The position numbers and the translations under genes are program-made. This document shows, piece by piece, positions 59,354 through 64,000 of a stretch of 64,000 nt of DNA (its first letter is position 1; each line of letters starts with the position of its first letter). Origin of the DNA: Chryseobacterium gleum (GTDB lineage Bacteria; Bacteroidota; Bacteroidia; Flavobacteriales; Flavobacteriaceae); NCBI GenBank assembly GCA_945881885.1, contig CAMCVI010000001.1:1-64000 (forward strand). The letters run 5' to 3'. Under the pieces are notes generated by a model that saw only the letters and a list, made by a program, of their open reading frames with translations, was not told the origin of the DNA and made no database searches.

Positions 59354-60436
59354 TTATTTCTTAAAAAGTTCCAATAAATACTTGGCGCCTAAAAAAGGAG
59401 ATATTTTGTGTTGTACTACTTGTTTTTTTACAGATTCTAATTGTTTGATAATTTCCGGATGTTGGTAAAAGCTATTTTTCAGTTGTTCATTAATAGTTTC
59501 AATCATCCAATATTGGTTTTGTGCTTCTCGGTTGGCATTAAAATAACCAGATTGAGTAGTTTGAGAAATATAGTCTAAAATAATCTCATAAACTTCCGTA
59601 ATACCATCTAATGTAAGCGAGCTACAAGTTGTAACTTTTGGTTGCCAATCGGAATCTTTGATCGGAAACAAATGCAAAGCACGATTAAACTCTATTTGTG
59701 CCATTTTCGCCTTTTGTATGTTGTCGCCATCTGCTTTATTGATTACAACTGCATCGGCCATTTCCATAATTCCGCGTTTTATACCTTGTAATTCATCACC
59801 AGCTCCCGAAATTTTCAAAAGCAAAAAGAAATCTACCATACTATGTACAGCAGTTTCACTTTGTCCCACACCAACAGTTTCAATAATAATAGTATCAAAT
59901 CCGCAGGCTTCACATAAAATAATCGCTTCTCGAGTTTTTCTTGCCACACCACCTAAGCTTTCACCCGACGCACTTGGTCGTATAAATGCAAATTCATCTT
60001 TTACCAATTCTTCCATACGGGTTTTATCTCCCAAAATACTGCCGTGACTCAGTGTACTGCTTGGATCAACAGCTAAAACCGCTACTTTTTTACCTATGCT
60101 GGTTAAATGTGTTCCAAAGGCTTCTATAAAAGTACTTTTTCCTACACCAGGAACACCTGTAATACCAATTCGAACTGATTGATTCGCATAGGGCAAACAA
60201 CCATTAATGACTTCATTCGCTTTTTCAAAATGGATTGGGTTGGTGCTTTCAATTAAGGTAATGGCTCTACTTAAAGCCACTTTGTCGCCTAAAATAATTT
60301 TTTCAATCAATTCTGCCGCACTAATTTCTAACTTTCTAAATGCCTGAATGTGCTTTGCTACCTGAGAACTTAGTATTTCAGGTTTTATTATTCCGTCTTT
60401 TTCGGAAAGTGCAGATATTTTATTATTTTTACTCAA
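59354..60436 (-). CDS. meaB: Methylmalonyl-CoA mutase-associated GTPase MeaB
   Basis: 360 residues, a G3E-type GTPase. P-loop GVPGVGKST (94-102), AVDPSSTLSHGSILGDKTRM, IIETVGVGQSETAV (switch), VINKADGDN (G4), and the C-terminal dimerisation helices. It protects and loads adenosylcobalamin onto methylmalonyl-CoA mutase. The mutase genes are not in the window. It is divergent from the FAD-linked oxidase gene, with a structured element between. Confidence 0.94.
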   Translation of the reverse strand: MSKNNKISALSEKDGIIKPEILSSQVAKHIQAFRKLEISAAELIEKIILGDKVALSRAITLIESTNPIHFEKANEVINGCLPYANQSVRIGITGVPGVGKSTFIEAFGTHLTSIGKKVAVLAVDPSSTLSHGSILGDKTRMEELVKDEFAFIRPSASGESLGGVARKTREAIILCEACGFDTIIIETVGVGQSETAVHSMVDFFLLLKISGAGDELQGIKRGIMEMADAVVINKADGDNIQKAKMAQIEFNRALHLFPIKDSDWQPKVTTCSSLTLDGITEVYEIILDYISQTTQSGYFNANREAQNQYWMIETINEQLKNSFYQHPEIIKQLESVKKQVVQHKISPFLGAKYLLELFKK

Positions 60437-60485
60437 TTAAAATCGCTTTGTGTAAAAGTAATAATTTTTTTTAAAAGAAGCCATT

Positions 60486-60560
60486 CCTGCTATCCGCTAA
60501 ATCTTATATTTTACTCTTTAACAAGTAAAATATAAGGATACCGCTCCTATCAGGGCTAGG
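60486..60560 (+). ncRNA. Candidate structured RNA element
   Basis: A perfect 12-bp stem TTATATTTTACT (60504-60515) / AGTAAAATATAA (60524-60535) is nested inside TATCC (60491-60495) / GGATA (60536-60540), and these in turn inside CCTG (60486-60489) / CAGG (60551-60554). The unpaired parts include CGCT and CCGCT segments and GGGCTAGGG at the end. From memory this layout recurs in Flavobacteriaceae and may be the Rfam Flavo-1 type, which I could not check. The strand is uncertain, since the element lies in a divergent gap (60437-60664). Confidence 0.5.
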
Positions 60561-60664
60561 GCATTCGTTTTCAAAAGAAGTAAATTCAATTTCAAAAAAC
60601 AAAATAACACCAAACCTGTACTATTCGATTCCTTCGAAATTTAGAGGTAAAAAAACATAAAACT

Positions 60665-62068
60665 ATGAATTTCAATACAGAAGCTTATCAAAAATTAACA
60701 ACTATTGTAGGCGAAAATTATATTTTTACTGATGCAGAAACACTTTTGCATTTTGGTCATGACGAAACCGAAGATTTGTCTTTTCCGCCACAGGTAGTAA
60801 TTAAACCCGCTAATGCACAAGAAATTTCAAAAATTTTAATTATAGCCAATCAATATAAAATACCAACTACTCCTATAGGCGCAAGAACTGGTTTGAGTGG
60901 TGGTTCATTATCTATTTTTGGAGGAATTGGTTTGTCACTTGAGCGATTAAATAAAATTATAGAAATAGACGAAAATAATTTACAAGTCATTACCGAACCC
61001 GCAGTTATTACTCAAGTGTTACGAGATGCGGTTGGCCAAAAAAACCTATTTTATCCTGTAGATCCAAGTAGTATGGGAAGTTGTTGGATAGGAGGTAACG
61101 TTGCCGAAAATGCCGGTGGCGCACGTGCTGTAAAATATGGCGTAACAAAAGATTATGTGCTAAATTTAGAAGTGGTTTTGCCAACGGGTGCTATTATTTG
61201 GACCGGCGCAAATACTTTAAAAAATTCAACGGGTTATAACCTTACCCAATTGATGGTAGGAAGTGAAGGTACTTTAGGAATTGTAACTAAAATTGTTTTA
61301 AAACTAATACCTAAAAATACGCATAATGTGTTGCTTTTGGTGCCTTTTTATAAAGCTACTCAAGCTTGTGAAGCCGTTTCTGCCATATTTAGAGCTGGAA
61401 TTGTACCTAGTGCTTTAGAATTTATGGAGCGCGATGCAATAGATTGGTCGGTTAAATATTTAGATGGTATTTCTGTTGAGGTAAAACCAGAACATCAAGC
61501 CCATTTACTTATAGAAGTAGATGGTAATTACCCAGAAATTTTAATGCAAGAAGCCGAAAAAATATTGGAAGTCGTGGAACAATTTGAAATTGATGAAGTA
61601 TTATTTGCAGATACAGAAGATCAGAAAAATGCCCTTTGGAAAATGCGTAGAGGTGTAGCTGAAGCCGTAAAAGCAAATTCAATTTATAAGGAAGAAGATA
61701 CTGTAGTACCGCGTTACGAATTGCCAAAATTATTAAAAGGAATAAAGGAAATTGGTTCAAAATACGGATTTCAATCGGTGTGTTATGGACACGCTGGTGA
61801 TGGAAATTTACATGTAAACATTATCAAAGGTTCAATGTCTGATGACAATTGGAAAACAGAAGTTCCAAAAGGAATTCGTGAAATTTTTGAATTAACAGTT
61901 TCATTAAAAGGAACATTATCTGGAGAACACGGCATTGGATTGGTACAAAAAAACTATATGGATATTGCTTTTAACAAAGGTCATTTAGAACTTATGGAAC
62001 GCATAAAAGCCGTTTTTGATCCTAATAATATTTTAAATCCAGGGAAAATTTTCCCTGATGAATTGTAA
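60665..62068 (+). CDS. FAD-linked oxidase (GlcD/D-lactate dehydrogenase type)
   Basis: 467 residues. The FAD-binding PP-loop domain has PTTPIGARTGLSGGSL, VDPSSMGSCWIGGNVAENAGGARAVKYGVTKDYVL and NSTGYNLTQLMVGSEGTLGIVT. The C-terminal FAD-oxidase domain has FGLQSVCYGHAGDGNLHVNI-type sequence (YGHAGDGNLHVNI), GEHGIGLVQK and ILNPGKIFPDEL. The family oxidises 2-hydroxy acids such as glycolate or D-lactate. No separate iron-sulfur partner gene is next to it. Confidence 0.92.
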   Translation: MNFNTEAYQKLTTIVGENYIFTDAETLLHFGHDETEDLSFPPQVVIKPANAQEISKILIIANQYKIPTTPIGARTGLSGGSLSIFGGIGLSLERLNKIIEIDENNLQVITEPAVITQVLRDAVGQKNLFYPVDPSSMGSCWIGGNVAENAGGARAVKYGVTKDYVLNLEVVLPTGAIIWTGANTLKNSTGYNLTQLMVGSEGTLGIVTKIVLKLIPKNTHNVLLLVPFYKATQACEAVSAIFRAGIVPSALEFMERDAIDWSVKYLDGISVEVKPEHQAHLLIEVDGNYPEILMQEAEKILEVVEQFEIDEVLFADTEDQKNALWKMRRGVAEAVKANSIYKEEDTVVPRYELPKLLKGIKEIGSKYGFQSVCYGHAGDGNLHVNIIKGSMSDDNWKTEVPKGIREIFELTVSLKGTLSGEHGIGLVQKNYMDIAFNKGHLELMERIKAVFDPNNILNPGKIFPDEL

Positions 62069-62075
62069 AAGAGTT

Positions 62076-62465
62076 TTATTTCTTCAAGTATTCTAACAAA
62101 ACAGGATCTGCGTTTTTAAACGTATTGTCCATTTCAGTAATGGTGGCAATTCGTTTTTTATTTAGTTTTATTAGAATGTCTTTTTCTGTAGTAAATAAAA
62201 TTACAGTTAAAAACGGATTGTTTAGGTATTGATTTAAATGCATCACTACATCTTCAATTGGTTTTATTTCTACAATTTCTTCAGATAGATATCTAAAAGT
62301 AACATTAAATTTTAAAGTTTCGTTCTCTACAATTGTACGGAAATATATATTTGTTAACTCGGTTTTTCCAATGGTTTTGCCTAAAGTCAACTTGGCAAAA
62401 GTGCCATTTGACAAACTGGTTTTTAAATGTTCAAATATTACATTTATCTGCTCGGAATAGATCAT
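62076..62465 (-). CDS. Uncharacterised protein
   Basis: 129 residues, with no signal or membrane helix. The predicted alpha/beta pattern (KLTLGKTIGKTELTNIYFRTIVEN, KFNVTFRYLSEEIVEIKP, NPFLTVILFTTEKDILIKLNKKR) is not one I recognise. It resembles the short N-terminal regions of some Bacteroidota methyltransferases, but no SAM motif is present. It is convergent with the oxidase gene, 7 bp away. Confidence 0.6.
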   Translation of the reverse strand: MIYSEQINVIFEHLKTSLSNGTFAKLTLGKTIGKTELTNIYFRTIVENETLKFNVTFRYLSEEIVEIKPIEDVVMHLNQYLNNPFLTVILFTTEKDILIKLNKKRIATITEMDNTFKNADPVLLEYLKK

Positions 62466-62504
62466 TTTTTTTTTGTAAAAGTACTAAAAGTTTAGCACAA
62501 AAAA

Positions 62505-62532
62505 AGTCCTCAATTATTGCTAATTCAGGACT
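62505..62532 (-). terminator. Terminator after the lysine-rich small gene
   Basis: AGTCCTCAATTA / TAATTCAGGACT is a 12-bp stem with one mismatch and a four-base loop. On the minus strand it is followed by a run of T (62498-62504). It lies just past the stop at 62539 and supports that small gene as a transcribed unit. Confidence 0.7.
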
Positions 62533-62538
62533 GGTTAT

Positions 62539-62649
62539 TTAATCTCGTTTCGGATTGTTTTTTTTATCGCGCTTTTCTTCTTTTTTTTCCTTTGCGGTTT
62601 TTAAAGGTTCCTTTTTTTGAACCTTTTTTGCGTCTTGACTTTTAGCCAT
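62539..62649 (-). CDS. Lysine-rich 36-residue peptide
   Basis: The frame runs from an ATG at 62647-62649 to a TAA at 62539-62541 and encodes MAKSQDAKKVQKKEPLKTAK followed by more Lys/Glu/Arg. It is too short for most gene finders. About 40% of residues are Lys. The MAKSQ start is remembered from short proteins of other Flavobacteriaceae, but was not checked. A terminator directly after the stop supports it. It may bind RNA or ribosomes, by charge only. Confidence 0.6.
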   Translation of the reverse strand: MAKSQDAKKVQKKEPLKTAKEKKEEKRDKKNNPKRD

Positions 62650-62786
62650 GATTTTTGATTTTTCTAATTACTTCGCATTATTTGTTTTGTAAATATAACT
62701 TTTTTTCTGAAATGCATCAAGTTTAAATTAGGTTTTACTTGTTTTGTCGAAAAAAAATAAAACAATAATTTATTAATCTTTCAATT

Positions 62787-62818
62787 TTGTCTAAAATTAT
62801 TGAAATAGACTATATTTG
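62787..62818 (+). promoter_or_regulatory. Promoter of the DUF2007-like gene
   Basis: TTG at 62787-62789, a 21-bp spacer and TATATTTG at 62811-62818 match the consensus exactly. It is 27 bases before the ATG at 62845. The stretch from 62650 to 62786 holds nothing else that was recognised. Confidence 0.65.
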
Positions 62819-62844
62819 CACCTCAAAAATTCAAACATCCAAAC

Positions 62845-63045
62845 ATGGGACTAATTAAGATATTTTCTGGAAAAGCAACAATTGCTACAAAATTACAAAC
62901 CGCTGTAGAAGCAGAAAATGTTATGGTGACACAACGAGAAAACAAACAAAGTTCAGGAAATACAGCCATAATTGAATTGTTTATTGAAGAAGACAATTTT
63001 ATGAAAGTAAGAGATGTTATTGAAGATTTTAAAATGAATATGTAA
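62845..63045 (+). CDS. DUF2007-like small protein
   Basis: 66 residues. LIKIFSGKATIATKLQTAVEAENVMV, then IIELFIEEDNFMKVRDVIEDF, is the beta-alpha-beta-beta-alpha pattern of DUF2007, whose members have been linked to signalling without firm evidence. Cytoplasmic. It has its own promoter and lies upstream of the ABC-F gene, with an ACCC-rich spacer between. Confidence 0.75.
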   Translation: MGLIKIFSGKATIATKLQTAVEAENVMVTQRENKQSSGNTAIIELFIEEDNFMKVRDVIEDFKMNM

Positions 63046-63128
63046 TTTTAGTAATTAGAAAAAAGTGAAAAGTTTTATATAATTTACATATCCTTTAACC
63101 CATTACCCAAAACCTTACACCCTAAAAA

Positions 63129-64000
63129 ATGATTACAGTTAATGATATTGCCGTTGAATTTGGCGGCACCATACTTTTTAGCGATGTTACTTTCGCCATC
63201 AATGAAAATGATAAAATTGCCCTTATGGGTAAAAATGGCGCAGGAAAATCAACTCTTTTGAAAATTGTGGCTGGAGAAAGTAAAGCTACACGCGGGAGTA
63301 TTTCAACACCAAGCGATGCAGTAATTGCCTATTTGCCGCAACATTTGTTAACTTCTGATAATTGTTCGGTTATGGAAGAAGCCTCAAAAGCATTTGCTGA
63401 GGTTTTAAATATGAAAAAAGAAATTGACGATATTAATGAGCAATTAACAGTTAGAACGGATTATGAAAGTGATGCGTATATGAAATTAATTGAACGCGTT
63501 TCTGAGCTTTCTGAAAAATTTTATGCCATTGAAGAAGTAAACTATGAAGCGGAAGTTGAAAAAGTATTAAAAGGTTTAGGTTTTGAGAGAGAAGATTTTA
63601 CTCGCTTAACAAAAGAATTTTCAGGAGGTTGGAGAATGCGTATTGAATTGGCTAAAATTTTATTAAAAAAACCAGATTTAATTTTGTTAGATGAGCCAAC
63701 CAACCACATGGATATTGAGAGTATTCAATGGCTGGAAGATTTTTTAATTAATTCGGCAAAAGCGGTAATGGTAATTTCCCACGATAAAACGTTTGTAGAC
63801 AATATCACAAATCGTACTATTGAAGTTACAATGGGTAAAATTTACGATTATAAAGCTGTATATTCTGAATATTTAGAATTGCGAAAAGACAGAAGAATTC
63901 ACCAACAAAAAGCATTTGACGAACAACAAAAATTTATAGCAGACAATCAAGTGTTTATTGATCGTTTTAGAGGCACATTTTCTAAAACAGATGCGGTGCA
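63129..64000 (+). CDS. ABC-F family ATPase, N-terminal part
   Basis: The frame opens with an ATG at 63129 and is still open at the window end (about 290 codons), so the gene continues to the right. It has Walker A MGKNGAGKST, the signature FSGGWRMRIELAK, Walker B LILLDEPTNHMD, and the H-loop MVISHDKTF, then the start of the interdomain linker (KAFDEQQKFIADNQVFIDRFRG). The lack of membrane segments and the order fit ABC-F translation factors (Uup/EttA type) that act at the ribosome E site. The exact subfamily cannot be fixed without the second half. Confidence 0.92.
   Translation, partial: MITVNDIAVEFGGTILFSDVTFAINENDKIALMGKNGAGKSTLLKIVAGESKATRGSISTPSDAVIAYLPQHLLTSDNCSVMEEASKAFAEVLNMKKEIDDINEQLTVRTDYESDAYMKLIERVSELSEKFYAIEEVNYEAEVEKVLKGLGFEREDFTRLTKEFSGGWRMRIELAKILLKKPDLILLDEPTNHMDIESIQWLEDFLINSAKAVMVISHDKTFVDNITNRTIEVTMGKIYDYKAVYSEYLELRKDRRIHQQKAFDEQQKFIADNQVFIDRFRGTFSKTDAV

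Overview
The window is AT-rich and comes from a member of the Flavobacteriaceae, most likely Flavobacterium or a close relative. The evidence is the gliding lipoprotein gene gldI, four proteins with type IX secretion (T9SS) C-terminal domains of both type A and type B, promoters of the Bacteroidota form TTG-N19..23-TAnnTTTG, and a menaquinone gene set. No rRNA, tRNA, CRISPR array, prophage or intact insertion sequence was seen. Two genes are cut by the window edges: a T9SS type B protein at the left and an ABC-F ATPase at the right.

Layout. 1-4.6 kb: end of a T9SS protein, then a tightly coupled minus-strand operon (BatA-like protein, catalytically degenerate dihydroorotase homologue, small membrane protein, carboxylesterase). 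4.7-8.5 kb: DEAD-box-type helicase, MnmD tRNA methyltransferase, a 21-bp-period satellite array in a gene-free stretch, a lipoprotein and dispersed repeats. 8.5-13.8 kb: minus-strand uvrA - antitoxin - toxin - uvrB, with a toxin-antitoxin pair lying between the two repair genes.

14.1-32.8 kb is the most distinctive part: a beta-glucan (laminarin-type) utilisation locus without a SusC/SusD pair. It holds a T9SS-exported glycan-binding protein; a membrane-spanning sensor with a LuxR-type DNA-binding domain; a protein in which a glycosidase TIM barrel is joined to what looks like an outer-membrane beta-barrel; a surface glycan-binding lipoprotein; a GH16 lipoprotein; a large cytoplasmic glucan phosphorylase; a GH17 lipoprotein; the remnant of a GH30 enzyme; a GPH-family sugar symporter; and a T9SS-exported GH16 enzyme. 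Inferred scheme: GH16 and GH17 enzymes cut glucan at the surface, the barrel fusion may pass oligosaccharides across the outer membrane, the symporter imports them, and the phosphorylase releases glucose 1-phosphate.

33-41.5 kb: ECF sigma factor, endonuclease III, BCP peroxiredoxin, MazG, peptide deformylase, two serine hydrolases and several unknown proteins. 41.6-48.8 kb: plus-strand menaquinone genes menB, menA and menC interspersed with two PH-domain membrane proteins and unknowns. 48.8-60.4 kb: minus-strand genes including ruvX, two cyclophilin-FKBP fusions next to gldI, nrnA, crcB, a T9SS protein, an ABC exporter and meaB. 60.4-64 kb: a structured-RNA-like intergenic element, an FAD-linked oxidase, a 36-residue lysine-rich peptide, a DUF2007-like protein and the ABC-F gene.

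All family assignments come from reading motifs by eye; no database search was run.
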